Assembly: GCA_002894305.1 (NCBI GenBank)
Contig: PGEI01000009.1
Span: forward strand, 1-57,073
Direction: 5' to 3'
Length of the DNA: 57,073 bases
Source: Comamonadaceae bacterium CD01
Lineage (GTDB): Bacteria > Pseudomonadota > Gammaproteobacteria > Burkholderiales > Burkholderiaceae_C
Shown: positions 37,967-50,439 of the stretch, one piece after another
Layout: every line of letters starts with the position of its first letter
Numbering within the stretch: the first letter of the stretch is position 1
Made by a program: the position numbers and the translations under genes
Notes under the pieces: model-generated
Told to the model about the DNA's origin: nothing
Database searches by the model: none
The model's input: only the letters and a program-made list of their open reading frames with translations

Positions 37967-39673
37967 ATGACCAGCCCCGCCCCCAGCCTGGCGCAAGGCG
38001 CGACCGACACCGCGCTGATCGAACAGACGATTGGCGACTTCTTCGCCGATATGGCCCGCCGCCAGGGCGCGCACGAGGCGCTGGTCAGCCGCCACCAGGG
38101 CCTGCGCTACAGCTACGCGCAGCTGCACGCCGAGGTGCGGCGCCTGGCCAGCGCCCTGCTGGGCCTGGGGCTCACGCCGGGCGACCGCGTCGGCATCTGG
38201 TCGCACAACAACGCCGAATGGGTGCTGATGCAGCTGGCCACGGCCCAGGCCGGGCTCATCCTGGTCAACATCAACCCGGCCTACCGCGTGGCCGAGCTGG
38301 AATACGCACTGGGCAAGGTCGGCTGCAAGGCGCTGGTGACCATGGCGCAATTCAAGACCAGCGACTACCTTGGCATGCTGCGCGAGTTGGCGCCCGAGCT
38401 CGCGCTGTGCCTGCCCGGCAAGCTGGCGGCCAAGCGGCTGCCGGCGCTGCGCAGCGTGGTGTGGATCGACGCGGCCGGCCAGGGCAGCGAGCAGCCGGGC
38501 ATGCTGCGCTTTTCCACGCTGATGGAACGCGGCGACGCGCAGGATGCGCGCATCGACGCGATTGCCGCGCAGCTCAAGAACACCGACCCGATCAACATCC
38601 AGTTCACCAGCGGCACCACCGGTTTCCCCAAGGGCGCGACGCTGACGCACCGCAACATCCTGAACAACGGCTTCTTCATCGGCGAATGCATGAGGCTGAC
38701 CAGCGCCGACCGGCTGTGCATTCCGGTGCCGCTGTACCACTGCTTCGGCATGGTGCTGGGCAACCTGGCCTGCTTCACGCATGGCAGCACCATCGTCTAC
38801 CCCAGCGACGGCTTCGAGCCGCTGTCGGTGCTGGAGACCGTGCAGGCCGAGCGCTGCACCGGCCTGCACGGCGTGCCGACCATGTTCATCGCCGAGCTGG
38901 ATCACCCGCGCTTTGCCGAGTTCGACCTGTCGACGCTGCGCACCGGCATCATGGCCGGCAGCCCCTGCCCGATCGAGGTGATGAAGCGGGTGCAGGCCGA
39001 GATGAACATGACCGAGGTGACGATTGCCTATGGCATGACCGAAACCAGCCCGGTGAGCTGCCAGAGCAGCACCGACACGCCGCTGGCCAAGCGCGTCTCG
39101 ACCGTCGGCCTGGTGCAGCCGCACCTGGTGGTCAAGATCGTCGACCCAGAGACCGGCGCCATCGTGCCGCGCGGCGCGACCGGCGAGCTGTGCACCCAGG
39201 GCTATTCGGTGATGCACGGCTACTGGGGCGACGAGGAGCGCACGCGCGAGGCCATCGACGCCGAGGGCTTCATGCATACCGGCGACCTGGCAACGATGGA
39301 CGACGAGGGCTACGTCAACATCGTCGGACGCATCAAGGACATGGTGATCCGCGGCGGCGAGAACCTGTACCCGCGCGAGATCGAGGAATTTCTGTATCGC
39401 CACCCGCAGGTGCAGGACGTGCAGGTGGTCGGCGTGCCCGACGCGAAGTACGGCGAGGAGCTGTGCGCCTGGATCATCGCCAAGCCCGGCACCAACCCGA
39501 CCGAGCAGGACATCCGCGACTTCTGCAAGGGTCAGATCGCGCACCACAAGGTGCCGCGCTACATCCGCTTCGTCGCCGAGTTCCCGATGACCGTGACCGG
39601 CAAGATCCAGAAATTCCGCATCCGCGACGCGATGATCGAGCAACTCGACCTGCGCGCCGGGCCCACGGCCTGA
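37967..39673 (+). CDS. Acyl-CoA ligase (AMP-binding, ACSF2-like)
   Basis: A 568-residue adenylate-forming enzyme that activates a fatty or branched organic acid with ATP and CoA. The P-loop-like motif is [16 protein letters not shown] (about 212-227). The A5 motif is YGMTETSP (about 355). The hinge and C-terminal motifs are [37 protein letters not shown] and the catalytic lysine region [10 protein letters not shown]. The length and [19 protein letters not shown] segment suit medium-chain acyl-CoA synthetases. AAGGAG precedes the ATG at 37967. Its place shortly before the leucine/isovalerate genes suggests it may feed branched acids into that pathway, perhaps under the neighbouring AraC regulator. 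This is inference. Confidence 0.88.
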   Translation: MTSPAPSLAQGATDTALIEQTIGDFFADMARRQGAHEALVSRHQGLRYSYAQLHAEVRRLASALLGLGLTPGDRVGIWSHNNAEWVLMQLATAQAGLILVNINPAYRVAELEYALGKVGCKALVTMAQFKTSDYLGMLRELAPELALCLPGKLAAKRLPALRSVVWIDAAGQGSEQPGMLRFSTLMERGDAQDARIDAIAAQLKNTDPINIQFTSGTTGFPKGATLTHRNILNNGFFIGECMRLTSADRLCIPVPLYHCFGMVLGNLACFTHGSTIVYPSDGFEPLSVLETVQAERCTGLHGVPTMFIAELDHPRFAEFDLSTLRTGIMAGSPCPIEVMKRVQAEMNMTEVTIAYGMTETSPVSCQSSTDTPLAKRVSTVGLVQPHLVVKIVDPETGAIVPRGATGELCTQGYSVMHGYWGDEERTREAIDAEGFMHTGDLATMDDEGYVNIVGRIKDMVIRGGENLYPREIEEFLYRHPQVQDVQVVGVPDAKYGEELCAWIIAKPGTNPTEQDIRDFCKGQIAHHKVPRYIRFVAEFPMTVTGKIQKFRIRDAMIEQLDLRAGPTA

Positions 39674-39745
39674 GAAGCTGAGAAATTGAGTGCACACATG
39701 CCTGGAAGATCGCTGGGAGCCGACGCGCTTCTGCCGCGCAGGCTC

Positions 39746-41476
39746 CTAGTGCCAGTCGTCGCCCGTGCCCGGATTCAGCCCGGCCGCGCGGCGGGCGACG
39801 ACCAGGCGCTTGCGCATTGCCACCTCCTGCATGTCCAGCTCGCTGACCAGGTTGCGCAGCGACTCGTCGTTGATGCGGTGGGCCTGGCGCTCGTGGTAGT
39901 AGAAATCCCGCTCGGCGTGGATGCAGTCGAGGCGGGTCTCGATCTCCAGCACGTAGCGCAGCTTGCGCTGGCGCACCACCTCGGGCGCCTCGCGCTGCGC
40001 CTCGATGGTCGAGACCATGCCGCTGCCGTCATCGAGCAGCTGGACGCGGTTGCGGTACTCCTGCGTCAGGTGGCCGTTGACCTCCTGGCGCATCGCGATC
40101 CACTCGGGATCGCGATCCTGCAGCTCCTGCTCGGTCAGCGCCAGCCGGCTGATGGCAGCCATGCAGGCCTGCTCGCGCGCCAGGCGCTCCTCGCGCAGCG
40201 TGGGCGACTCGGCGGTCGGCGGCAGGCGGCGCAGGATGATGGGCAGGCTGGCCGAGCCCAGCACCAGCGTGAACAAAATGGTGCCGGTGGCCAGGAAGAC
40301 CAGCATGTCGCGCGCCGGGAACGGCTGGCCGTCCGCCAGAAACATGGGCACGGACAGCGCGCCGGCCAGCGTCACCGCGCCGCGGATGCCGGCCATGGTG
40401 GTCGCCAGGTTCAGCAGCGGCGAGGGGCGCTCGGCCATCTTGCCCTGGCGGTGGGCGCGCAAGAGCGAGCCGTGCACGCCCAGCGTCAGCCAGATCCAGC
40501 GCAGCAGCAGCAGCGCGAACGAGATGGCGGCGACGTAGCCCACCAGAATCCACCAGTCGTGGCCGGCCTTGTGCAGCGTCACGCCGATGATGGACGGCAG
40601 CTGCAGGCCCAGCAGCAAAAAGACCGCGCCGTTGAACGCCGCCTCCACCATGCTCCAGGTGCCGGCCGTCTGCAGCCGCTCGCTGATGTAGCTGCTGCGC
40701 TCCAGATCGCCGAAGTTGGTGGCCACGCCGGCGGCGACGACCGACAGAATGCCCGACACGCCGATCTTCTCGCCGACGATGTAGGCGGCGAACGGCAGCA
40801 GCACCAGCAGCAGCACCATTTGCGTGGCCGCCACGTCGCCCAGACGGCGCGTGATGGTGCCGCGCGCATAAGAAAAGCCCCAGCCGATCGCCGCACCCAC
40901 GCCCAGGCCGCCGACGGCCATCCAGGTGAAGTCGCGGGCCACGTCGGTCCACGAGAACAGGCCGGTCAGCGTGGCGGCGATGCCGAACTTCAGCGCCACC
41001 AGGCCCGAGGCGTCGTTGAGCAGCGACTCGCCCTCCAGCACATGCATGGTCTTCTCGGGCATGCCCAGGTTGCGCGTGATCGACGAGACCGCCACCGCGT
41101 CGGTGGGCGAGACCACGGCCGCCAGCGCGAAGGCCACGGCCAGCGGCATCTCCGGAATCATCCAGTGGATCAGGTAGCCCAGGCCCACCACGGTGAACAG
41201 CACCAGGCCCAGCGCCAGCAGCAAAATGGGCCGCGCCAGCGCGAAGAACTCGCGCTTGGGGATGCGCCAGCCGTCGGCAAACAGCAGCGGCGGGATGAAC
41301 AGCAGCAGGAACAGCTCCGGGTCGAAGGCAATGTGCAGCCCCGCCTGGGGCCAGGCGATCAACGCGCCCAGCGCGATCTGGATCAACGGCAGCGGGATGG
41401 CGCGCACATAGCGGGCCACAATGCCCGTCAGCGCACCCAGCAGCAGGACGAGCAGGACGATTTCAACAGCGTGCAT
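39746..41476 (-). CDS. Na+/H+ antiporter, CPA1 (NhaP-like) family
   Basis: A 576-residue inner-membrane antiporter. About twelve hydrophobic segments fill the first 400 residues. Signature stretches are [36 protein letters not shown] (with the Asp of the ion site), [17 protein letters not shown] and [16 protein letters not shown] cytoplasmic tail of about 150 residues follows, with acidic/charged helices and EMD-like [10 protein letters not shown] at the end; such tails regulate activity in CPA1 proteins. It exchanges sodium (or potassium) for protons. It is convergent with the acyl-CoA ligase gene, where a GGAGCC/GGCTCC hairpin at 39715-39750 may end transcription. It is divergent from liuB. 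Confidence 0.9.
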   Translation of the reverse strand: MHAVEIVLLVLLLGALTGIVARYVRAIPLPLIQIALGALIAWPQAGLHIAFDPELFLLLFIPPLLFADGWRIPKREFFALARPILLLALGLVLFTVVGLGYLIHWMIPEMPLAVAFALAAVVSPTDAVAVSSITRNLGMPEKTMHVLEGESLLNDASGLVALKFGIAATLTGLFSWTDVARDFTWMAVGGLGVGAAIGWGFSYARGTITRRLGDVAATQMVLLLVLLPFAAYIVGEKIGVSGILSVVAAGVATNFGDLERSSYISERLQTAGTWSMVEAAFNGAVFLLLGLQLPSIIGVTLHKAGHDWWILVGYVAAISFALLLLRWIWLTLGVHGSLLRAHRQGKMAERPSPLLNLATTMAGIRGAVTLAGALSVPMFLADGQPFPARDMLVFLATGTILFTLVLGSASLPIILRRLPPTAESPTLREERLAREQACMAAISRLALTEQELQDRDPEWIAMRQEVNGHLTQEYRNRVQLLDDGSGMVSTIEAQREAPEVVRQRKLRYVLEIETRLDCIHAERDFYYHERQAHRINDESLRNLVSELDMQEVAMRKRLVVARRAAGLNPGTGDDWH

Positions 41477-41568
41477 GCAGCATTTTCTTCATCTGCCGCC
41501 CGCGTTTTCCGTCCGGCCGTGAAAAAACCCCTATCCCCTTCACGAACACCACAGCAAAGAGGTCAGCC

Positions 41569-43179
<1,611 letters not shown>

Positions 43180-43200
43180 CCACGAATCAATGAGACAGAC

Positions 43201-43980
43201 ATGAGCGCTCTTTCCATCCGCTACGAGGGCCACCGCGCCACCATCACACTGACCCAGCCCGAGGTGCGCAACGCCTTCAGCGACGAGGTCATCGCCCAGA
43301 TCACCGCCGCGTTCACCGAGGTCGGCGCGCGCGCCGAGGTGCGCGCCGTGGTGCTGGCCGCCGAGGGGCCGGCATTCTGCGCCGGCGCCAACCTCAACTG
43401 GATGCGCCGCATGGCCGACTACACGCGCGACGAGAACATTGCCGACGCGGGCAAGCTCGCCGAGATGCTGCGCGTGATCTACGAATGCCCCAAGCCCACG
43501 GTCGCCCGCGTGCAGGGCGACGTGTACGCCGGCGGCATGGGCCTGGTGGCCGCCTGCGACATGGCGGTCGCGGTCGATACCGCGGGCTTTTGCCTGTCCG
43601 AGGTCAAGATCGGCCTCATCCCCGCCACCATCAGCCCCTACGTGATACGCGCCATGGGCGCGCGCGCGGCGCACCGCTACTTTCTGACCGCCGAGCGCTT
43701 CGACGCGTTTGAAGCGCTGCGCATCGGCTTCGTGCACGAGGTGGCCGCGGCCGACCAGCTCGACGCCCGGGTGGACACCCTGGTCAAGGCCCTGGCCAGC
43801 GCCAGCCCCAACGCGATGCGCGCGTGCAAGACCCTGGTGCTCGACGTGGCCGGGCGCGCGATCGACGCCGAGCTGATCGCCGAGACGGTAGAGGGCATTG
43901 CCGACATCCGCGCGAGCGACGAAGGCCGCGAGGGCGTGCAGTCCTTTTTGCAAAAGCGCAAGCCGGGCTGGCTGGCGTGA
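43201..43980 (+). CDS. liuC: Methylglutaconyl-CoA hydratase (enoyl-CoA hydratase family)
   Basis: A 259-residue crotonase-fold enzyme. The oxyanion-hole segments are EGPAFCAGANLNWM and RVQGDVYAGGMGLVAACDMAVA. The C-terminus (EGREGVQSFLQKRKPGWL) is complete. It should hydrate 3-methylglutaconyl-CoA to HMG-CoA, the step between LiuB/D and LiuE. It begins 21 bp after liuB, so the two are co-transcribed. Family assignment to LiuC rests on the operon as well as sequence; other enoyl-CoA hydratases would look similar. Confidence 0.9.
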   Translation: MSALSIRYEGHRATITLTQPEVRNAFSDEVIAQITAAFTEVGARAEVRAVVLAAEGPAFCAGANLNWMRRMADYTRDENIADAGKLAEMLRVIYECPKPTVARVQGDVYAGGMGLVAACDMAVAVDTAGFCLSEVKIGLIPATISPYVIRAMGARAAHRYFLTAERFDAFEALRIGFVHEVAAADQLDARVDTLVKALASASPNAMRACKTLVLDVAGRAIDAELIAETVEGIADIRASDEGREGVQSFLQKRKPGWLA

Positions 43981-44007
43981 GGATGGCCGCCGTGCCCGAA
44001 ACTCCAA

Positions 44008-44096
44008 ACATGGGAGCGCCGGCATCTTGCCGGCAGCAATGCCCGGGCGCAGCCAGCCCCCACCCCAACCCTCCCCCAGAGGGGGAGGGAGCAATG
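44008..44096. repeat. Two different palindromic repeats between liuC and DUF4126
   Basis: GGGAGCGCCGGCATCTTGCC followed by GGC (about 44012-44035) is one unit of the 'GCCGGC' family. CCCCACCCCAACCCTCCCCC followed by AGAGGGGGAGGG (about 44059-44090) is a unit of the G-rich family. The second ends about 20 bp before the DUF4126 start codon. Confidence 0.8.
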
Positions 44097-44113
44097 CATA
44101 ACGGCTGACAGCC

Positions 44114-44833
44114 ATGGACCAGCTCTGGCTCGACCTCGTGCAATGGCTCCACCGCGTGGGCCTGCACATCGACGCGGACACCGCCCAGGCGGTGGCCGAC
44201 GGGGCGGCGCACGCCACGCAGCGGCTGGACATGCCCGGCCTGCTGGCGCTGGCCGCGGCGCTGGGCTGGGCCAGCGGGTTGCGGCTGTACGCCGTCATCT
44301 TCCTGGTGGGCGCCGCCGGTGCGCTGGGCTGGATGAGCCTGCCCCCGGCGCTGGCCGTGCTGCAGCACCCGCTGGTGCTGGCGGCCAGCGGTTTCATGCT
44401 GCTCGTCGAATTCTTTGCCGACAAGGTGCCGTGGCTCGACAGCGCCTGGGACGCGCTGCACGCCTTCATCCGCGTGCCGGCCGGCGCCTTGCTTGCGGCC
44501 GGCGTATTCGGCGCCGACAACGCCAGCATGGCGCTGGCCGCGGGCCTATTGGGCGGCACGCTGTCGGCCACTGCGCTGGCCACCAAGATGACCACGCGCG
44601 CGGCGGCCAACACCTCGCCCGAGCCGCTGTCCAACTGGGGCCTGTCGTTCATGGAGGACGGGCTGGTCGCCGCGATGCTGTGGCTGGCAGTACAGCACCC
44701 GCTGTGGTTCGCGCTGGCCCTGGTGCTGGTGCTGGCGCTGTCCGTGGCGCTGCTGGTCGTGCTTTTCAAATTCCTGCGCGCCGTGCTGCGGCGCGTGTCC
44801 TCGCTGTTTTCCGCTTCTACCAAGGTGGTCTGA
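44114..44833 (+). CDS. DUF4126 membrane protein in the leucine catabolic operon
   Basis: A 239-residue integral membrane protein with about six hydrophobic stretches. The DUF4126 hallmarks are GLLALAAALGWASGLRLYAVIF, EFFADKVPWLDSAWD and LATKMTTRAAANTSPEPLSNWGLS. Function is unknown. It sits between liuC and liuD: the liuD ATG directly follows its TGA stop, so it is translated together with the carboxylase. A transport or membrane-recruiting role for the leucine pathway is possible but not shown. No other start codon competes; the leader consists of repeat DNA. Confidence 0.85.
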   Translation: MDQLWLDLVQWLHRVGLHIDADTAQAVADGAAHATQRLDMPGLLALAAALGWASGLRLYAVIFLVGAAGALGWMSLPPALAVLQHPLVLAASGFMLLVEFFADKVPWLDSAWDALHAFIRVPAGALLAAGVFGADNASMALAAGLLGGTLSATALATKMTTRAAANTSPEPLSNWGLSFMEDGLVAAMLWLAVQHPLWFALALVLVLALSVALLVVLFKFLRAVLRRVSSLFSASTKVV

Positions 44834-46845
<2,012 letters not shown>

Positions 46846-46846
<1 letters not shown>

Positions 46847-47083
46847 CCCTAGAAACGGCAGTTGGATGCGCTCGCCAGCGCCGTGATCGGCGTGCCAGGC
46901 AAGGCGAGACGACGCAGCGGGCTCCTGCCCGCAAGGAGGAGCAACGCCGCATGGCGCGTCGAGCACGGTGCTGGCGAGCACATAGTGCGTTCACTCCACA
47001 GGTGAACTCCAACGAAACAGCTAATGTCAGTATCCATGCGGCTCTTGTGAAGATAGCAAGCGGTCAACTGCCGTTTCTAGGGT
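46846..47083. mobile_element. MITE-like element with perfect 19-bp terminal inverted repeats
   Basis: ACCCTAGAAACGGCAGTTG at 46846-46864 recurs as its exact reverse complement at 47065-47083. Inside, GCTCGCCAGCGCCGTG (46870-46885) pairs with CACGGTGCTGGCGAGC (46964-46979) with one mismatch. The right side holds about 85 bp of less GC-rich DNA between inner and outer arms, so the two arms are not symmetric. No transposase frame is inside, and no target-site duplication is obvious. It fills most of the 275-bp gap between liuD and ghrA. The shape fits a non-autonomous miniature transposon. It could also act as a transcript-level hairpin within the liu operon. Confidence 0.75.
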
Positions 47084-47121
47084 GCGGCGCATCGGCACGG
47101 GCTGCGGTACGCTGTGCAGCC

Positions 47122-48042
47122 ATGAAAATCACTTTTTGCTGCACCCACACCAAACCCGAACCCTGGCTGGCCGGCCTGCGCGCCCTCCTGCCGCAGGCCG
47201 ACATCAGCGCCTGGCAACCCGGCGCCGCAGCTGCGGACTACGCCATCGTCTGGTCGCCGCCGCAGCAATTCATCGACGAGCAGCGCCAGCTCAAGGCGCT
47301 GTTCAACACCGGCGCCGGCGTCGACGCGCTGCTCAAGCTGCGCCTGCCCGCCGATCTGCCCGTCGTGCGGCTGGAAGACGCCGGCATGTCGGTGCAGATG
47401 GCCGAATACGTCTGCCACGCGGTGATCCGTCATTTCCGCGAGCTGGACGCCTATGAGGCCAGCGCGCGCGAGCACGCCTGGAGCTTTCGCAAACCCCGGC
47501 TGCGGCGCGACTTCCCCATCGGCGTGATGGGCCTGGGCGTGCTGGGCCAGCGCGTCGCGCAGGCGCTGGCGCAGTTCGACTTTCCGGTGCACGGCTGGAG
47601 CCGCAGCCCGCGGCAGATGGACGGCATCGCCTGCCACAGCGGCGCGCAGGGCTTCAAGGACTTTCTTGCCGCCAGCCGCGTGCTGGTCAACCTGCTGCCG
47701 CTGACCGACGACACGCAGGGCATCCTGAACCGCGCCAACCTCTCGCGGCTGCAACCGGGCGCCTACCTGATCAACGTCGCGCGCGGCGACCACCTGGTCG
47801 AGGCCGACCTGCTGGCGCTGCTCGACGAGGGCCAGGTGGCCGGCGCGACGCTGGACGTGTTCCGCACCGAACCACTGCCGCCCGAGCACCCGTTCTGGGC
47901 GCACCCGAAGATCACGGTCACGCCCCACACCTCGGCGCGCACGCTGCGTGACGAGACGATTGCGCAGATTGCGCGCAAGATCGCTGCGCTCGATCGCGGC
48001 GAGGCGATCTCCGGCATCGTCGAGCCCGCGCGCGGTTACTGA
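47122..48042 (+). CDS. ghrA: Glyoxylate/hydroxypyruvate reductase A-type D-2-hydroxyacid dehydrogenase
   Basis: A 306-residue NAD(P)-dependent 2-hydroxyacid dehydrogenase. The dinucleotide-binding motif is GVMGLGVLGQRVAQAL. Then come NLLPLTDDTQGILN and LINVARGDHLVE. TLDVFRTEPLPPEHPFW holds the catalytic Glu, and VTPHTSARTL the His of the catalytic pair. A WSPPQQF segment in the N-terminal half suits GhrA. It reduces glyoxylate and hydroxypyruvate. The ATG at 47122 is the family start; a longer frame upstream runs through the MITE-like element and is rejected. It lies inside the liu gene run but has no known role in leucine breakdown. Confidence 0.9.
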   Translation: MKITFCCTHTKPEPWLAGLRALLPQADISAWQPGAAAADYAIVWSPPQQFIDEQRQLKALFNTGAGVDALLKLRLPADLPVVRLEDAGMSVQMAEYVCHAVIRHFRELDAYEASAREHAWSFRKPRLRRDFPIGVMGLGVLGQRVAQALAQFDFPVHGWSRSPRQMDGIACHSGAQGFKDFLAASRVLVNLLPLTDDTQGILNRANLSRLQPGAYLINVARGDHLVEADLLALLDEGQVAGATLDVFRTEPLPPEHPFWAHPKITVTPHTSARTLRDETIAQIARKIAALDRGEAISGIVEPARGY

Positions 48043-48072
48043 ATTCCCCCCTTTTTCTGCTACGAGTCAGCC

Positions 48073-48981
48073 ATGAAATATCCAGACCATGTCCGCATCA
48101 TCGACGTCGGCCCACGCGACGGGCTGCAGAACGAGAAACAGCCCGTGCCGGCCGAGATCAAGGTCGAGCTGGTGCACCAGCTGCAGGCCGCCGGCCTGCG
48201 CGAGATCGAGGTCACCAGCTACGTCAGCCCAAAGTGGGTGCCGCAGATGGCCGACAACCACGACGTGATGGCCGGCATCACGCGCCAGCCCGGCGTGCGC
48301 TACAGCGTGCTGACGCCCAACCTCAAGGGCTGGGAGGCGGCCGTTCCCGACAAACCCGACGAGATCGTCGTCTTCGGCGCCGCCAGCGAGGCCTTCAGCC
48401 AGAAGAACATCAACTGCTCGATCGCCGAGAGCATCGAGCGCTTCGCCCCCGTCGTCGAGGCGGCGCTTGCCGCCGGCGTGGCGGTGCGCGGCGCGATGAG
48501 CTGCACCGTCGGCTGCCCCTACGAGGGCGAGGTCGCCCCCGGGCGCGTGGCCTACCTGGCCGCTCTGATGAAAGGCATAGGCGTCGAGCGCGTCGACGTG
48601 GCCGACACCATCGGCGTGGGCACGCCGCTGAAGGTGCAGCGCGCCATCGAGGCGGCGCTGCAACACTACGACATCGACCATGTGAGCGGCCACTTCCACG
48701 ACACCTACGGCCAGGCGCTGTCCAACACCCTGGCCGCGCTGGAGCTGGGCGTGTGGAACTTCCAGAGCTCGGTGGCCGGCCTGGGCGGCTGCCCCTACGC
48801 CAAGGGCGCCACCGGCAACGTGGCGACCGAAGACCTGGTCTACCTGTTGCACGGCATGGGCATCGCCACCGGCATCGACCTGGACGCGCTGGTCGACGCC
48901 GGCGCCTTCATCAGCGGCCACCTGGGCCGCAAACCCCAGTCGCGCGTGGCGGTGGCGCTGCTCAACAAGCGCGCGGGGTGA
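48073..48981 (+). CDS. liuE: Hydroxymethylglutaryl-CoA lyase
   Basis: A 302-residue TIM-barrel lyase that splits HMG-CoA into acetyl-CoA and acetoacetate, the last step of leucine catabolism. The N-terminal IIDVGPRDGLQNEK (metal and substrate site), EVTSYVSPKWVPQMAD, GHFHDTYGQALSN (His metal ligands) and the signature VAGLGGCPYAKGATGN with catalytic Cys240 are all intact. It starts 30 bp after ghrA. It is the last recognisable liu gene before a short palindromic repeat and the ybaK-type gene. Confidence 0.93.
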   Translation: MKYPDHVRIIDVGPRDGLQNEKQPVPAEIKVELVHQLQAAGLREIEVTSYVSPKWVPQMADNHDVMAGITRQPGVRYSVLTPNLKGWEAAVPDKPDEIVVFGAASEAFSQKNINCSIAESIERFAPVVEAALAAGVAVRGAMSCTVGCPYEGEVAPGRVAYLAALMKGIGVERVDVADTIGVGTPLKVQRAIEAALQHYDIDHVSGHFHDTYGQALSNTLAALELGVWNFQSSVAGLGGCPYAKGATGNVATEDLVYLLHGMGIATGIDLDALVDAGAFISGHLGRKPQSRVAVALLNKRAG

Positions 48982-48983
48982 GC

Positions 48984-49012
48984 AGACATGCCGGCGAAAT
49001 GCCGGCGCTCCA
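48984..49012. repeat. GCCGGC-type palindromic repeat
   Basis: AGACATGCCGGCGAAATGCC followed by GGCGCTCC. It has the same unit type as 44012-44035 and about 52988-53008. Confidence 0.75.
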
Positions 49013-49028
49013 CATGCAAGCAATTCTC

Positions 49029-49526
49029 ATGACAACGACAACCACTCTTCCCGAAGGCATGCAGCGCGTCGCCCAGTCGCTGGCGGCCGCCGGCCATCCG
49101 CATGCACCCATTCTTCTCGACGGCAGCGCGCGCACTGCGCAGCAGGCGGCCGACATGCTGGGCGTGCAGTTGGGCCAGATTGCCAAGAGCATCATCTTCC
49201 GGCGCAAGAGCGACGATGCCGCGGTGCTGGTCATCACCTCGGGCGACCGGCGCGTCGACGAGAAAAAGGTCGACGCCATCGTCGGCAAGACCGGCCGGGC
49301 CGACGCCGATTTCGTCAAGGCGGCGACCGGCTTCACCATCGGCGGCGTCTCGCCGGTGGCGCACGCCAGCGCGCCGGTCACGCTGATCGACCGCGAGCTG
49401 CTGCGCTTTGACGTGATCTGGGCCGCTGCCGGCCATCCGCATGGCGTGTTTCAGCTCAAGCCCCAGGATCTGGAACGGCTCACCGGCGCGCCGCTGGCCG
49501 ACGTGGTGCAGGACGGCACGCCGTGA
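49029..49526 (+). CDS. YbaK/ProX-type aminoacyl-tRNA deacylase
   Basis: A 165-residue protein of the YbaK/aminoacyl-tRNA editing domain family. Recognisable are LDGSARTAQQAADMLGVQLGQIAKSIIF and the VITSGDRRVDEKKVDAIVGKTGRADADFVKAATGFTIGGVSP core, with the conserved Lys and the GGVSPV loop. Such enzymes hydrolyse mischarged tRNAs, for example Ala- or Cys-tRNA(Pro). The ATG at 49029 was chosen; one five codons earlier is also possible. Its TGA overlaps the GTG start of the next gene by 4 bp, so the small genes here are translationally coupled. Confidence 0.87.
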   Translation: MTTTTTLPEGMQRVAQSLAAAGHPHAPILLDGSARTAQQAADMLGVQLGQIAKSIIFRRKSDDAAVLVITSGDRRVDEKKVDAIVGKTGRADADFVKAATGFTIGGVSPVAHASAPVTLIDRELLRFDVIWAAAGHPHGVFQLKPQDLERLTGAPLADVVQDGTP

Positions 49527-49789
49527 GCGCCGCCCAGGCGCTGGCGCAGCGCGCACACGAAGTCGCGACCAGCGGCGCGTTTGACTGCGATGGCGCAGCT
49601 CCCCTGCCCTCGCCCTGCGTGTCGGTCTGCCGCATGACGCAAGACCGCAGCCACTGCGTGGGCTGTTTTCGCACGCTCGACGAACTGCGCGCCTGGCGCG
49701 GTGCCGAGCCGGCCGCGCAGCGCGCCATCTGGGCGCGCGCATTGCAACGCGCCGGCCTGGCGCTGCCCACGTCCCTGGAGAGTGCATGA
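49523..49789 (+). CDS. DUF1289 small cysteine-motif protein
   Basis: An 88-residue protein with the DUF1289 core: SPCVSVCRMTQDRSHCVGCFRTLDE, four cysteines arranged CxxxC...CxxC. The metal-binding pattern suggests a zinc or iron-sulfur site, but the function of the family is unknown. It starts with GTG at 49523 in a 4-bp overlap with the deacylase gene and overlaps the next gene by 4 bp (49786-49789). Confidence 0.85.
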   Translation: MSAAQALAQRAHEVATSGAFDCDGAAPLPSPCVSVCRMTQDRSHCVGCFRTLDELRAWRGAEPAAQRAIWARALQRAGLALPTSLESA

Positions 49790-50376
49790 AACACGTCACT
49801 GCCACCATCGACTTCATCTCGCCCTACGCCTGGCTGGCGTTTGCCGACCTGCCACGCCAACTCGAAGGACTGAGCTGGCATGTGCGCTGGCGCCCGGTGC
49901 TGCTGGGCGCGCTGCTCAAGTCGCACGGCAACCCCGGGCCGCTGGCGGTGCCGGCCAAGGCGCAGTGGCTGCGCCGCCACTGCGGCTGGCTGGGGCAGCA
50001 CCTGGGCATGGGGCTGGACTGGCCGGCAGTCCACCCCTTCGACCCGCTGCCGCTGCTGCGCCTGGCGTTGCAGTGCAGCGAGGACGGCCACGTCAACCGC
50101 TTCGTCGCCGGCGCGGTGCTGCGCCATGTCTGGCTGGGCGGCCACGATGCGCTGGCGCCCGAGCGGCTTGAAGCCCTGCGCTCCGAGCTGCAGCCCCAGC
50201 TGCGCTGCGACGAGGCCACGGCGCGCCAGCTGCTGCGCTCCAACACCGACGCCGCGCTGGCCGAGGGCGTATTCGGCGTGCCCAGCTTCCACGTCGACGG
50301 CCAGCTGCTGTGGGGACTGGACAGCCTGCCGATGCTGCGCAGCATCGTCGCGCAGAGCCCGCCGGCGACGGCGTGA
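49786..50376 (+). CDS. DsbA-like/GST-kappa 2-hydroxychromene-2-carboxylate isomerase family protein
   Basis: A 196-residue thioredoxin-fold protein. The first strand and active-site segment IDFISPYAWLAFADLP has the conserved Ser-Pro-Tyr in place of a CxxC, as in GST-kappa and HCCA isomerase relatives. The cis-proline GVFGVPSFHVDGQLLWG motif near the C-terminus and the helical insert are present. The reaction is probably glutathione-dependent isomerisation or transfer, but the substrate is unknown. No naphthalene-type degradation genes are near. ATG at 49786 overlaps the previous stop. Confidence 0.85.
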   Translation: MKHVTATIDFISPYAWLAFADLPRQLEGLSWHVRWRPVLLGALLKSHGNPGPLAVPAKAQWLRRHCGWLGQHLGMGLDWPAVHPFDPLPLLRLALQCSEDGHVNRFVAGAVLRHVWLGGHDALAPERLEALRSELQPQLRCDEATARQLLRSNTDAALAEGVFGVPSFHVDGQLLWGLDSLPMLRSIVAQSPPATA

Positions 50377-50439
50377 TCAGCCGGCTGCAAGCCTGATGCA
50401 AGCCGGGGCGTCTTCAATGCACAAGCAGGAGAGTCGCCC

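Noticed and set aside
37950-37970. A six-codon upstream frame (MKETNR) overlapping the acyl-CoA ligase start
   Set aside because: It is simply the AAGGAG ribosome-binding region; length and content give no sign of a leader peptide.
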